From Akkermansia muciniphila (GTDB lineage: Bacteria; Verrucomicrobiota; Verrucomicrobiia; Verrucomicrobiales; Akkermansiaceae), in the NCBI GenBank assembly GCA_945901795.1, contig CAMDLP010000016.1:1-58811 (forward strand): a stretch of 58,811 bases of DNA. Direction: 5' to 3'. The notes beneath the pieces are model-generated. The model saw nothing but the letters and a program-made list of their open reading frames with translations. It did no database searches and was not told where the DNA came from. Numbering within the stretch: the first letter of the stretch is position 1; every line of letters starts with the position of its first letter. Positions 46,034-55,045 of the stretch are shown here, one piece after another. A program made the translations under genes and the position numbers.

Positions 46034-47421
46034 GAGAGCGACCGTCGGGCGGTGGTGTGGATCCATGACGAGCGCACCATGAAGGCCTGCGGCAGACCTG
46101 CCATCACGCCGAAGATGATGCCGGCCAGCCGTTCCTGAAACGGGTTGCTGGTGAGTGATTCGCTGAGAAGGCAGCAGGTCGCGACGAAGGGGAGGAACGC
46201 GAGCCATTGGTCCGGCCCGGGATCCGAGGAGTTCGCGTGGGCCGCCACCAAGCTGAACGCCGCGGTGCCGCCGAATAGGATCAGGTAGCTTGTCAGTGCG
46301 ATCACACCGCCTGATAGAAGTCCGTAAGTCCAGACCGAATGCCCAGCGAACCAGATGTCGTCCTCGCCCGCTTCCTCCTTCGGGATAACCATCCAGATTT
46401 CCGGCATGTAGGCGCTGTCCCAGTAGTAGGACGAGCCGACGCCGCGGCCGTGGATGAAATGCACCGGGTCGTTTGAGAGGATTTTCCAGATCGCATCGGC
46501 CTCCGCCTTGCGGGTGAGGTAGGAGATGTCCGAGCCGAGATTCCGATCGGAGGCGTTGTGGAACAGCCGTTCATTCCAGCGCTCGATCATCAGAGGCTGG
46601 AAAAGCGCGACAAGCCCGATGGCCACGGCGATCAAGGTAAGAATCGCGCCGACTGGCAGCAACCGCCTGCCGAGGCTCGACCATTGGTATTGCTTCCAAC
46701 TCACACCCACCATGAAGCACGCCGAAGCCGCCATGCCGCCGACGACCACCGGGAAGATCAAGGAGCGGCTCACGGTGATGCCGATGCCGATGAAAAGCAC
46801 GCCGCAGGCCACCAGCAGGTTCCAGTGAAAGCGCCCGCGCAGCAGGATGGCGCAGGCGATCCACGCGGCGATCCAGTTGGTCGCCGGGCTCTGGACCTCG
46901 AAGCGGACGGTCTCCAGCGAGGCTTCCTTGAAGAGAAATCCGTGGATGATCCGCCACAGGATATTGATGCACGCCGCGGTGAACACGGGAGCGATGATTC
47001 GTGACGGACGAATGCCCATGCAGCCGGCAATGTGGGCGTTGATCATTCCGAAAAGACAGAAAGCCAGCGGCAGGATGACCCGGATCGAGCGGCCGGGTTG
47101 CACGCCTTGCAAGACCGAGTTGGCCAGCATGAAGGCGATGAACAAGCCCCAGAAGGCGATCAGCCAGACACCCGGACGGACGGTTAGAGATCGCCAGCCC
47201 AGCGCGACGATGCCCAGCGTGGAGCCGATGCAGGAGCCGAGAAAGATCAACTGGTCGATGCCGGCGCCGCCCGCTCCTTCGCGCGCCGCCGCGCCCCGGT
47301 AGTCTAGGGCGAAGGAAAGCATGAAGACCCAGAGCAGCCGCTCCACCCACACGGCCTGCCCCGCCGTGGGGACGGATACGGGGTCGGGTGGACTTGCGGA
47401 AGTGGAAATCACGGAATTCAC
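46030..47421 (-). CDS. O-antigen ligase/polymerase-like membrane protein
   Basis: 463 aa if translation starts at GTG 47419-47421, which overlaps the upstream stop (GTGA). About 11 TM segments, with a large periplasmic loop before the last ones (about 310-400: DISYLTRKAEADAIWKILSN and HGRGVGSSYYWDSAY), the usual layout of Wzy/WaaL (O-antigen ligase) proteins. It joins or polymerises lipid-linked glycans at the periplasmic side. It lies between two glycosyltransferase genes in a three-gene coupled operon. Confidence 0.75.
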   Translation of the reverse strand: MNSVISTSASPPDPVSVPTAGQAVWVERLLWVFMLSFALDYRGAAAREGAGGAGIDQLIFLGSCIGSTLGIVALGWRSLTVRPGVWLIAFWGLFIAFMLANSVLQGVQPGRSIRVILPLAFCLFGMINAHIAGCMGIRPSRIIAPVFTAACINILWRIIHGFLFKEASLETVRFEVQSPATNWIAAWIACAILLRGRFHWNLLVACGVLFIGIGITVSRSLIFPVVVGGMAASACFMVGVSWKQYQWSSLGRRLLPVGAILTLIAVAIGLVALFQPLMIERWNERLFHNASDRNLGSDISYLTRKAEADAIWKILSNDPVHFIHGRGVGSSYYWDSAYMPEIWMVIPKEEAGEDDIWFAGHSVWTYGLLSGGVIALTSYLILFGGTAAFSLVAAHANSSDPGPDQWLAFLPFVATCCLLSESLTSNPFQERLAGIIFGVMAGLPQAFMVRSSWIHTTARRSLS

Positions 47422-48614
47422 CGGGCGAGGATTTGATCGAAAACGGCTGCCGTTCTGGCGATGGGGAAGGTGGCTTCGGCATACGCGCGGGCGTTTCCGG
47501 CGAGGGTCGCCCGCAGGGTTTCCGAGGCATGGAGAGTGGCGGCGGCATCGAGGAACCCGGCGAGATCGCCCGGAGCCACGGTGAGCCCGGCGCGGTGGTC
47601 GCGGGTGATGCGCGCGGCTAGATTCTCCAAGGGCATGGCCAGCAAGAGCGGGCGGCCGGCGCACAGGTAGCTGAGGGTTTTGGAAGGCACGGAAAACATC
47701 CCGGCTTCCTCTTCCAGGATGCCGACTAGCACATCGCCCGACGCCAGCACGGATGGCAGTTCGTGGAACGGTTGGTAAGGCAGGGTCAGGATATTGGGCA
47801 GTTGCGCGGCGGCGGATTCCTTGCGCAGCCAGTCCGCGCCGATGCCTTCCGAGACGATGACCACGCGCACCTCAGGATTTTCAGAATGCTTGCGGGCGAG
47901 CTCCAGCAGCATCGCCGGGTTGTGCTTCATGCCGATGGTGCCGGTGTAAAGATAGACGAACTTGTCATGCAGGCCGTGGCGGCGCGACCAGGGATTGTCC
48001 TTCGGCAAGACGGGGATTTCATCGATCAACGCCCAGTTCGGCACGACCTCGACCATCGCCGGATCGACGCCGAACTCGTTGGAGAGAATCGGGGTGAAAT
48101 CCGCGGTGATCGCGATGATTTTCGAGCTGCGCTGGAACTGGCGGCGGTCGAGACACCGGTACCACGCGCCGACCCAAGCGCCGACGATAGGGATTTTCCG
48201 GCGCAGGATCCGGTCCACCGCGAGGCTGTAGAAATCCTGGACCCAGTAGTAAAACCGTCCGCCGTTCGCGATGGCGGCAAGGCTGATCGGTTCCTGGGTT
48301 TCGGTCGGCGTGTTGCCGGAAAGGACCGCGTCGGGCTTCCACGCGGTGATGAATTTCGCGACCTCCCTGCCGTAGCGGACTTCCATGTTCCGGCGGCGGC
48401 GGAACGAGTATTTGTAGCGCACGTAGTCCGGGTCCATCGGGATTTCCCGAAACTCCAGGGTAGGGGAGTCGTCATCCCTCCGTGCAAGGTCGCCGCGCGG
48501 GGTTTGCAGCGAGCTGGCAAAAACATGCGCGACGTCATGCCCCAGCGCTGCGAGCGCTCGGCTCAGCGAGATGGGAAACGCATGGCCTGCGTAATCGTGA
48601 ACGACGATTCTCAT
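47418..48614 (-). CDS. Glycosyltransferase family 4 (WbuB-like)
   Basis: 398 aa. N-terminal MRIVVHDYAGHAFPISLSRA with ALAALGHDVAHVFAS, then the C-terminal domain FVYLYTGTIGMKHNPAMLLE and SVPSKTLSYLCAGRPLLLAM, the canonical GT4 donor-site helix. It resembles WbuB-type L-fucosamine transferases but the sugar cannot be assigned. It is the first gene of the minus-strand cluster (GT, ligase, GT), all coupled by 4-base overlaps. Confidence 0.85.
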   Translation of the reverse strand: MRIVVHDYAGHAFPISLSRALAALGHDVAHVFASSLQTPRGDLARRDDDSPTLEFREIPMDPDYVRYKYSFRRRRNMEVRYGREVAKFITAWKPDAVLSGNTPTETQEPISLAAIANGGRFYYWVQDFYSLAVDRILRRKIPIVGAWVGAWYRCLDRRQFQRSSKIIAITADFTPILSNEFGVDPAMVEVVPNWALIDEIPVLPKDNPWSRRHGLHDKFVYLYTGTIGMKHNPAMLLELARKHSENPEVRVVIVSEGIGADWLRKESAAAQLPNILTLPYQPFHELPSVLASGDVLVGILEEEAGMFSVPSKTLSYLCAGRPLLLAMPLENLAARITRDHRAGLTVAPGDLAGFLDAAATLHASETLRATLAGNARAYAEATFPIARTAAVFDQILAR

Positions 48615-48781
48615 GATCGGGGGAAAGGGCGCAACCAGACGGGGCGGAGCGCCGGTGACGAGGGCGCGAGTTTAGGCTGTCGCTAACGCCTGTCAACGTC
48701 CAAACCCTACGTGAAGACGTAGGAGCACGGCGGTGGCGCGTTTTCAAGGAGATGTTTCATCGGCATGCAGGGTCAGGGGGA

Positions 48782-49164
48782 TTAGAAATACCACGCGAAG
48801 CCGGTGGCCAGCTTGAACTCGAAACTCTCGGAGGTAAGCGGAATTTCGACGCCGACGGACCAAGCGTATTGATTGTCCGCTCCCCAGACGCGGCTGGAGC
48901 CGAGCTCCAGCCGGTGACGGTCGCTTTCAGCGGGATGCCCCAGCGCATCGTGTTCTCGATCTTGTAGAGGTCCGAGTCGTCGTAATTCTCTTAGATGAAC
49001 TCGCCGAAGTAACGGCTGGAGATCAGCGTGGGATCGTAGCGTTCCAGCCAGGCGCGGCTCGGTTCGAACAGTCGGCCGTCGGGTGGTGCGGCGTTCGCGA
49101 TGCCTGACCCTGCAAGCGGGGAAAATATCACGAAGACAGCGATGACGGATTTTTGTGGCCTCAT
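48782..49164 (-). pseudogene. Decayed outer-membrane-like protein gene
   Basis: Starts at ATG 49162-49164: a signal peptide MRPQKSVIAVFVIFSPLAGS, then RAWLERYDPTLISSRYFGEF. An in-frame TAA stop occurs at 48991-48993. The sequence continues as ENYDDSDLYKIENTMRWGIP, shifts frame near 48930, and goes on ESDRHRLELGSSRVWGADNQ, SVGVEIPLTSESFEFKLATG to FAWYF and a stop at 48782-48784. The final aromatic residue fits a beta-barrel end. Both lesions lie in an otherwise protein-like sequence, so this is a broken gene. The next gene upstream also has a premature stop. Confidence 0.75.
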
Positions 49165-49292
49165 GACGTGGGCAGTTAGTAGGTGATCAGGGTGATGGGC
49201 GAGGGCTGGCTGACGATGACTCCGGGTTCGGCGTTGATGACGCGGGCGATGTTGACGGCTGTTTCATCGAGACTCGCCTCGGAGCCGCCATA

Positions 49293-49889
49293 CTATGTGT
49301 AGGAGTCAACGTTGACCATGGCCATCTTGTCCTTCATGCGGTCGCGGAAGCTGGCGACGAGTTTGCTGTTGTCGCCGTCGCGCACGCGTCCCTCGATGGT
49401 GATGGTGCCGCTGCCGGCGGCGCTGAGCAGGCCGGCTCCGGGAATCACGAAGCCGGCGGTGGTGGCGGCGGCGTTCCAATAGGCCTTGGCGGGGATCAGT
49501 TCGGTGATGGCGGTCTCGATGATCATGGTGTCGGGTCCGGGTTGGTTGACCACGGTGAGTCGGCGGCCGGAGTCGTTGCGCGCGGCGTTGACCAGCGAGC
49601 GCCGGAAGTGCGCGGCGAGCTTGCGGGCGTCGCTTTCAAGCTGGCGCTGTGTGACCGAGCTTTGCGACGTCCACCAGCCCTGCCGGCTGAGGTTGCCGAT
49701 GGCGACCGGAGCGAAATATACTTTGGAGAACTGCTGCGAGGCGGTCTTGCCCCTGTATTCGGGGGCCACATAGACTTGGTCGAGAAACTGTGCGCCGGTG
49801 GGGTTGCGCGCGGACCTCTCGCCCATGGGGGAGCAGGCGGTGAGTGCGGCGAGGCTGGAAGCGATGGCGATGGTGCGGATGGTTTTCAT
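49293..49889 (-). CDS. Lipoprotein with DUF3313-like domain, probably truncated
   Basis: 198 aa to a TAG at 49293-49295. A lipoprotein signal (MKTIRTIAIASSLAALTAC) is followed by FLDQVYVAPEYRGKTASQQF, MIIETAITELIPAKAYWNAA and GTITIEGRVRDGDNSKLVAS, as in DUF3313 proteins. After the TAG the same frame goes on for 38 codons (YGGSEASLDETAVNIARVIN, then PSPITLITY) to TAA at 49176-49178, so the stop looks like a nonsense mutation of a 236-codon gene. The shortened protein may still fold. It is followed on the same strand by another decayed gene. Confidence 0.7.
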   Translation of the reverse strand: MKTIRTIAIASSLAALTACSPMGERSARNPTGAQFLDQVYVAPEYRGKTASQQFSKVYFAPVAIGNLSRQGWWTSQSSVTQRQLESDARKLAAHFRRSLVNAARNDSGRRLTVVNQPGPDTMIIETAITELIPAKAYWNAAATTAGFVIPGAGLLSAAGSGTITIEGRVRDGDNSKLVASFRDRMKDKMAMVNVDSYT

Positions 49890-49918
49890 GGTGTTGATTT
49901 CGTGGTCCTGAGATTTTG

Positions 49919-51517
49919 TTAGTTCGATGTGGATTTGAGATGCAGTTTGAGCAGGCGGCGGAGCTCGTCGAGGGTCTCGGGAAGTTCGCAGGCACCGTGC
50001 GGGCCAGGGACGATCTTTTCGGACTTCACGGACTTGAGGTGGGAGCTCCAGTATTCGACCACGCCGTCTGAGCTGTTGGGCGAGTTGCCCTTGCCGCGGT
50101 CGCCGATGATCGAGTGGTGTGGGACTTCGATCGGGCGGGTGTCGAGCACGGTGTAAGTGGGGTTCTTCGGGGAAAGTCCGGCGACGCTGTTCGGCATGCG
50201 CTTGGGATCACCGGTGATGATGGCGATGGAGCTGCCTAAGGATTCGGTCATGGTGGTGGTGAGATCGAGTGGCAGGGAAATCATGCGGATGGCAAGTTCG
50301 CCGAGGCTGCCGATGGCCATCGGACTACCGCGGTGTGGGGTGCAGATGAAGATGGCGCGGTCAACTTTGGGGTTGGCGCGGAAGGTCGTGGCCCGCTCGA
50401 CGAGACTACCGGGTTTCACATTGGCAAAGAACTGCTTGGCCTTGTCCTTGCCGATGGAATCCCATGCGCCGCGGTCCACGGTGATGACCTGCGTGCGGGA
50501 GAGGATGCCGCCCATGCTGTGGCCGACGAGCACGCAGTCCCGCGCCCCTGGATATTGCTGGTAGATTTTGGCCAGCTCCTCGCGCAGGCGCAGTGCCGAG
50601 TAGAGCGGGGGATTTCCGGTGGGGTAGGAGAAGACCCAGCACTGATAGCGCTCTCGCAGAACAGGATCGGTTTCGAGTTCGTTGATCACGTTGCGCCACA
50701 TGCGGGGTGTGGAAATCAGGCCATGGACGAAGATGAGGGGGATGCGGTCCGGATCGTACGGCTGGAGCATGTAGAGCCCGGTGGTTTTCATATGCTCGGA
50801 GACGCGGAGGGCGCCCATCAGGCCTGTCCACAGCTCGGACTGCTGCGGGTAGTAGGCGAGTGCGGCGGAGAAATCCGCATCCAGCGTGCGCTCATGGCCG
50901 GAAAGGCGCGACTTGGTTTTTTCCGTGGGATCGATGAGTGAAAGCGTCACCTCATCGCCTTTGAAATCGAGCACGGCGGTGACCGGCGCGGTCACGCCGA
51001 CTAAGGGCGAAAACGGTTCCAGCGGAGTGGTCTTGTGCACGCCGACCAGTGCGCCGCCGATGCCATCCACGCGGTTGCGGCGTTCGATGGTTTTGAGATC
51101 CACGTCGGCGGCCGGGGTGAAGGAGGTGAACCAGGCTGGATCCCAGACGCCGTCGCGGGTTCCCTTGGCAAAGCGCACTCGGTAGTTGGTGCCGCCGGAG
51201 TTCAGCGTGAGCGGGCGGTTCCAGAGTGCGCCGTTTTTTTCCGCGCGCAAAAGCACGGTGAGATCGGCGGCGGCCTTGTTATAAATCACCCGTGCGGACT
51301 CGCCGGAGTCGCGGGAGTCGAGTAATCCGGACGCTTCCTTCGCGGATTCCAGATAGAGCGCGGCGCGTTGTTCGGCGGAGAGGGTCTGCTTGCGCGCCTC
51401 GCGCAAATGAGCCACGGCGGACCGGTGCAAGCCCTCCTCGGGAGGCAGGCCGTTGGGCGCGCAGGCGGTGAGAGCCAGGGCGGCGACAAAGATGATGCGG
51501 ACGGGCTTGGAATTCAT
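49919..51517 (-). CDS. Alpha/beta-hydrolase lipoprotein
   Basis: 532 aa. Signal and lipobox MNSKPVRIIFVAALALTAC. The hydrolase domain is at about 255-520: IPLIFVHGLISTPRMWRNVI, the nucleophile in VLVGHSMGGILSRTQ (serine about 333), VFSYPTGNPP, and a later histidine in PHGACELP or VPHHSIIG. The first 250 residues have no recognised domain. Probably an outer-membrane-anchored esterase or lipase acting on extracellular or periplasmic substrates. It lies directly upstream of the DUF3313 gene and may share its transcript. Confidence 0.8.
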   Translation of the reverse strand: MNSKPVRIIFVAALALTACAPNGLPPEEGLHRSAVAHLREARKQTLSAEQRAALYLESAKEASGLLDSRDSGESARVIYNKAAADLTVLLRAEKNGALWNRPLTLNSGGTNYRVRFAKGTRDGVWDPAWFTSFTPAADVDLKTIERRNRVDGIGGALVGVHKTTPLEPFSPLVGVTAPVTAVLDFKGDEVTLSLIDPTEKTKSRLSGHERTLDADFSAALAYYPQQSELWTGLMGALRVSEHMKTTGLYMLQPYDPDRIPLIFVHGLISTPRMWRNVINELETDPVLRERYQCWVFSYPTGNPPLYSALRLREELAKIYQQYPGARDCVLVGHSMGGILSRTQVITVDRGAWDSIGKDKAKQFFANVKPGSLVERATTFRANPKVDRAIFICTPHRGSPMAIGSLGELAIRMISLPLDLTTTMTESLGSSIAIITGDPKRMPNSVAGLSPKNPTYTVLDTRPIEVPHHSIIGDRGKGNSPNSSDGVVEYWSSHLKSVKSEKIVPGPHGACELPETLDELRRLLKLHLKSTSN

Positions 51518-51586
51518 GGCAGGTGCTTGCGAAACGGCTGATGAAATAGCGTCCGCGTGGTTTTCGCAAGAGTTGTGAAATTCAGG

Positions 51587-52219
51587 TTAATGATCCTCCG
51601 CCGGCTTGCGGAGGCGTTTGTATAAGGAAACGAAGAGCGGGCCGCTCTGGGCGACCCACCAATAAAAACCCAGCGGGGGTAGGTGGGCGAGGAAAAGCAG
51701 GGTGAAACCGGAGGCGATCCCACGGAACGTCGCCTGCATGCCGGTAGCAATGACGATGCCGACGACGAGCAGGCAAAGTGCCGCGAGGATGGCGATGCTG
51801 ATGGGAATCTGGGCGAGAATCGGCAGCCCGCGGCGCTTGGCGATCCAGTCGGCGAGCGCGGTGGCAGGGAGAAAGAGCGTGAGGGAAACCACCGTGCCGC
51901 CGACGAGCGCGAGCAGCAGACCGAGCGGATAGCTCGCCGGGCCCCCGAGGCCGCCGCCGGAAACCGCCGCCCAGATCAGGAGCGCGAAGTAAGTGACGGT
52001 CCAAAGCACGCAGAGAGCTGACACCATCACCAGCGTGGCCAGCAAATGCCTCGCGCAAAAGCCGCCGATGCGTGCGGTGGTCCGGATGGCCTGCTCTCGC
52101 TTCATGGCGGCAGCCTGGTTCCGCGCGGAAGTCATGGTAATGTTTTCCGAGGTCGCGGGGGGGGGGGGAGGAATTCTTGAAAACGGGTTTTTGAGTTGTT
52201 GATCGAAACGCGGAGTCAT
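51587..52219 (-). CDS. Small integral membrane protein with a C12 tract near the start
   Basis: 210 aa from the ATG at 52217-52219, or 182 aa from ATG 52133-52135 (MTSARNQAAAMKREQAIRTT). About four TM segments: HLLATLVMVSALCVLWTVTY, YPLGLLLALVGGTVVSLTLF, IPISIAILAALCLLVVGIVI and ASGFTLLFLAHLPPLGFYWW. The longer start includes a run of 12 C bases on the coding strand (52157-52168) encoding proline, which could slip. No family was recognised. It is divergent from the hydrolase gene at 52290. Confidence 0.6.
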   Translation of the reverse strand: MTPRFDQQLKNPFSRIPPPPPATSENITMTSARNQAAAMKREQAIRTTARIGGFCARHLLATLVMVSALCVLWTVTYFALLIWAAVSGGGLGGPASYPLGLLLALVGGTVVSLTLFLPATALADWIAKRRGLPILAQIPISIAILAALCLLVVGIVIATGMQATFRGIASGFTLLFLAHLPPLGFYWWVAQSGPLFVSLYKRLRKPAEDH

Positions 52220-52289
52220 GGTAAGTTTTACAGCTCGCTTCCTGGATTTTTCGTTCCGGGGAAACGGATCGTATTAACTACAGATTACC

Positions 52290-52964
52290 ATGAACGCCTA
52301 CCTATCAACCCTCAGTGAACACGAAGTCCGCATCCCTTGTCCCGGCGCGGTGCTTCACGGTGATGTTTCAATTCCGGCCGGAGCCACGGGTCTGGTCGTC
52401 TTCGCGCACGGCAGCGGCAGCAGTCGCTTGAGCCCGCGGAACCGGCTCGTCGCCGGGGAGATGCACCGCAGGCAGCTCGCGACTTTGTTGTTCGACCTGC
52501 TGACGCCGGAAGAAGCCGTGGCGGAAGCCCGCACCGGCGAGCTGCGTTTCAACATTCCGTTTCTGACGGAGAGGCTGATCGCCGCCACCCGCTGGGTGCA
52601 GCAGGATGAAAACGTCAAGGATCTCGGCATCGGTTACTTCGGCGCGAGCACCGGCGCGGCGGCGGCTCTGGTCGCGGCTTCGAAGATTCCGGAGGTCCAG
52701 GCGGTCGTTTCCCGTGGCGGACGTGCTGATCTCGCGGGAGACGCTTTGGATCGGGTGAAGGCGCCCACCTTGTTGATCGTCGGCGAGTTGGACCACCCGG
52801 TCGTCGAGTGGAACCAGGAGTCGCTGGAGCGCTTGAAGAGCGAGAAGGAAATCATCCTGGTCAGCGGCGCCACCCATCTCTTCGCAGAGCCGGACGCTTT
52901 GGAAAAAGTGGCCGAGCTCGCCGCCGCATGGTTTGAGAACCATTTGACTCCAATTTACCAATAG
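52290..52964 (+). CDS. Dienelactone-hydrolase-family alpha/beta hydrolase
   Basis: 224 aa. Oxyanion region VFAHGSGSSRLSPRNR, nucleophile in IGYFGASTGAAAALVAA (serine about 118), acid near VGELDHPVVEW, histidine in SGATHLFAEP. In many bacteria this protein is fused to, or next to, a phosphoribosyltransferase, and here it precedes one by 13 bases, so a common pathway is likely, though its chemistry is not established. Cytosolic. Confidence 0.85.
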   Translation: MNAYLSTLSEHEVRIPCPGAVLHGDVSIPAGATGLVVFAHGSGSSRLSPRNRLVAGEMHRRQLATLLFDLLTPEEAVAEARTGELRFNIPFLTERLIAATRWVQQDENVKDLGIGYFGASTGAAAALVAASKIPEVQAVVSRGGRADLAGDALDRVKAPTLLIVGELDHPVVEWNQESLERLKSEKEIILVSGATHLFAEPDALEKVAELAAAWFENHLTPIYQ

Positions 52965-52977
52965 AAGAACGAAGACC

Positions 52978-55005
52978 ATGAATGCTACCACATTACGTAC
53001 TTTCACCGACCGCGCGGATGCCGGTCGTCAACTGGCGGATTCGCTTTCGAAATTCGCCGGTGAGGAGAACCTGCTGATTCTCGCCTTGCCGCGCGGCGGA
53101 GTGCCCGTCGCCGCCGAGGTCGCCAAGGCGCTCAACAAGCCCATGGACGTCCTGATCGTTAGGAAACTCGGCGTCCCGGGCCACGAGGAGGTGGCGATGG
53201 GCGCCATCGCCAGCGGCGGCGTGCAGGTGCTGAGCGATGATTTGATCGCGATGCTGCAGATCACTCCGAAGCAAGTGGACGCGGTGGTCAAACGGGAAAC
53301 CGGGGAGCTCGCCCGCAGGGAGAAGCTGTACCGGGACTCCCGCCGGGCCCCGGAGGTCGCCGGGTGCACGGTGATCGTCGTGGATGACGGGATCGCCACC
53401 GGCTCGACCATGTCGGCGGCGGTGGAACTGCTGCGCTATCAGAAGGCGAGGCGGATCGTCGTCGCGGTTCCCGTCGCTCCGCCCTCCACGGTCGAGCGAC
53501 TGGGCGAGGAGGCCGACGAGGTGGTGGCCTTGATCGAGCCCGAGCCGTTCGTCGCCGTCGGCCAGTGGTATGATGATTTCTCCCAGACCTCCGACGAGGA
53601 GGTCCGTTTCCTGCTAGCTGAAACAGCCCCGCCGCCCGGCGTTCCCGTGGCGAAGGTGGCGGAGGTTCTCACCGGCAAGAGCGTGCTCCACCACATCCGC
53701 GAGCACGCCAAGCCGTTGACCGGGGAGGCCGAGGATTACGACGGGCTTCTCGAAATGATCGGCGGGGCGAGCGTGGTCCTGCTAGGCGAGGCGTCCCACG
53801 GGACCCATGAGTTTTACCGCGAGCGCGCGGAGATCACCAAGCGGCTGATCGTTGAAAAGGGATTCAACGCGGTGGCCGTGGAGGCCGACTGGCCCGACGC
53901 CTACCGGATTAACCGCTACGTCCGCGGCGAGACCGGCGATGTGGACAGCGTGGACGCCCTCGGCGGCTTCGAGCGTTTCCCGGCGTGGATGTGGCGCAAT
54001 GCCGACGTGCTCGATTTCATCGGCTGGCTGCGCGACCACAACGAGCACGTGTATTCGCTGGACCATCAGGTCGGATTCTACGGCTTGGATTTGTATAGTC
54101 TCCACAAGTCCATGAACGAGGTCATCGCCTATCTGGAGCGCCGGGACCCGGAGGAGGCGGCCAAGGCGCGGGCGCTCTACGGCTGCATCGACCGCTACGG
54201 CAAGGATCCGCAGAACTACGGTCTGATGGTCGGGTCGGGCGTGGGCGACAGTTGCCGCGCCGAGGTGATCCAGCAACTCACCGACCTGCGCGCCAAGGAA
54301 GTTGAATACATGTCGATCAACGGCCAGGCCGCGGCGGACGAGTTCTTCTTCGCCGAGCAGAACGCCCGGCTGGTGAAAAACGCCGAGCAATACTATCGGA
54401 AAATGTTCCGTTCGAACGTTTCGTCATGGAACCAGCGCGACGAGCACATGATGGAGACGCTGGTGGAGCTCGTCGCCCATCTCCAGTCCCACCACGGCAA
54501 CTCGAAGGTGGTCGTGTGGGCGCACAACTCGCATCTGGGCGACGCCCGCGCCACCGACATGGCCCGGCGCGGGGAATTGAACATCGGCCAGCTGGTGCGG
54601 CAGGCGTTTCCCTATCAGAGCAAGCTGATCGGCTTCACGACCTACACCGGCACCGTGACCGCGGCCTCCGGCTGGCACCTGCCGGCCGAGCGGAAGCAGG
54701 TGCGCCCGGGAATGGACGGCAGCTACGAGCAGCTCTTCCACCAAGTGGGTATCCCGAGTTTCTGGCTTGACCTCACCCAGGACAATCCGGCGGTCGCGGC
54801 CTTGAAGGAACCGCGCCTCGAACGCGCGATCGGGGTGGTCTATCTGCCGGAAACCGAGCGGCAGAGCCACTATTTCAAAGCCGACCTCGCCGGTCAGTTC
54901 GACGCCGTGCTGCACTTCGACATCACGCGGGCGGTCGAGCCGCTGGAGCGGAGTGCGGAGTGGGCGAGGGACGAGGCTCCCGAAACCTATCCGGCCGGAT
55001 TGTGA
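52978..55005 (+). CDS. Phosphoribosyltransferase fused to erythromycin-esterase-like domain
   Basis: 675 aa. Residues about 1-215 are a PRTase: LILALPRGGVPVAAEVAKAL, DVLIVRKLGVPGHEEVAMG and the PRPP loop VIVVDDGIATGSTMSAA. Residues about 245-665 are EreA-like: VVLLGEASHGTHEFYRERAE, GFNAVAVEADWPDAYRINRY, VVWAHNSHLGDAR and DAVLHFDITRAV. The two active sites each retain their key residues (GEASHGTHE histidines and glutamates; DDGIATGS). Drug resistance is not implied: chromosomal EreA-like domains often have unknown roles. It is co-transcribed with the hydrolase gene. Confidence 0.88.
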   Translation: MNATTLRTFTDRADAGRQLADSLSKFAGEENLLILALPRGGVPVAAEVAKALNKPMDVLIVRKLGVPGHEEVAMGAIASGGVQVLSDDLIAMLQITPKQVDAVVKRETGELARREKLYRDSRRAPEVAGCTVIVVDDGIATGSTMSAAVELLRYQKARRIVVAVPVAPPSTVERLGEEADEVVALIEPEPFVAVGQWYDDFSQTSDEEVRFLLAETAPPPGVPVAKVAEVLTGKSVLHHIREHAKPLTGEAEDYDGLLEMIGGASVVLLGEASHGTHEFYRERAEITKRLIVEKGFNAVAVEADWPDAYRINRYVRGETGDVDSVDALGGFERFPAWMWRNADVLDFIGWLRDHNEHVYSLDHQVGFYGLDLYSLHKSMNEVIAYLERRDPEEAAKARALYGCIDRYGKDPQNYGLMVGSGVGDSCRAEVIQQLTDLRAKEVEYMSINGQAAADEFFFAEQNARLVKNAEQYYRKMFRSNVSSWNQRDEHMMETLVELVAHLQSHHGNSKVVVWAHNSHLGDARATDMARRGELNIGQLVRQAFPYQSKLIGFTTYTGTVTAASGWHLPAERKQVRPGMDGSYEQLFHQVGIPSFWLDLTQDNPAVAALKEPRLERAIGVVYLPETERQSHYFKADLAGQFDAVLHFDITRAVEPLERSAEWARDEAPETYPAGL

Positions 55006-55045
55006 GAGGGGAGATCATTAGGGGGCGGGCGGAAACGTCCGTTCC

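Noticed and set aside
49293..49295. Amber TAG as a recoded codon (pyrrolysine or suppressor)
   Set aside because: The neighbouring gene carries a TAA and a frameshift as well, which fits decay better than recoding; other genes end normally with TAG, TAA and TGA.
52978..55005. Reading the EreA-like domain as a macrolide-resistance gene
   Set aside because: The domain belongs to a chromosomal PRTase fusion with a partner hydrolase; sequence alone does not show macrolide activity.
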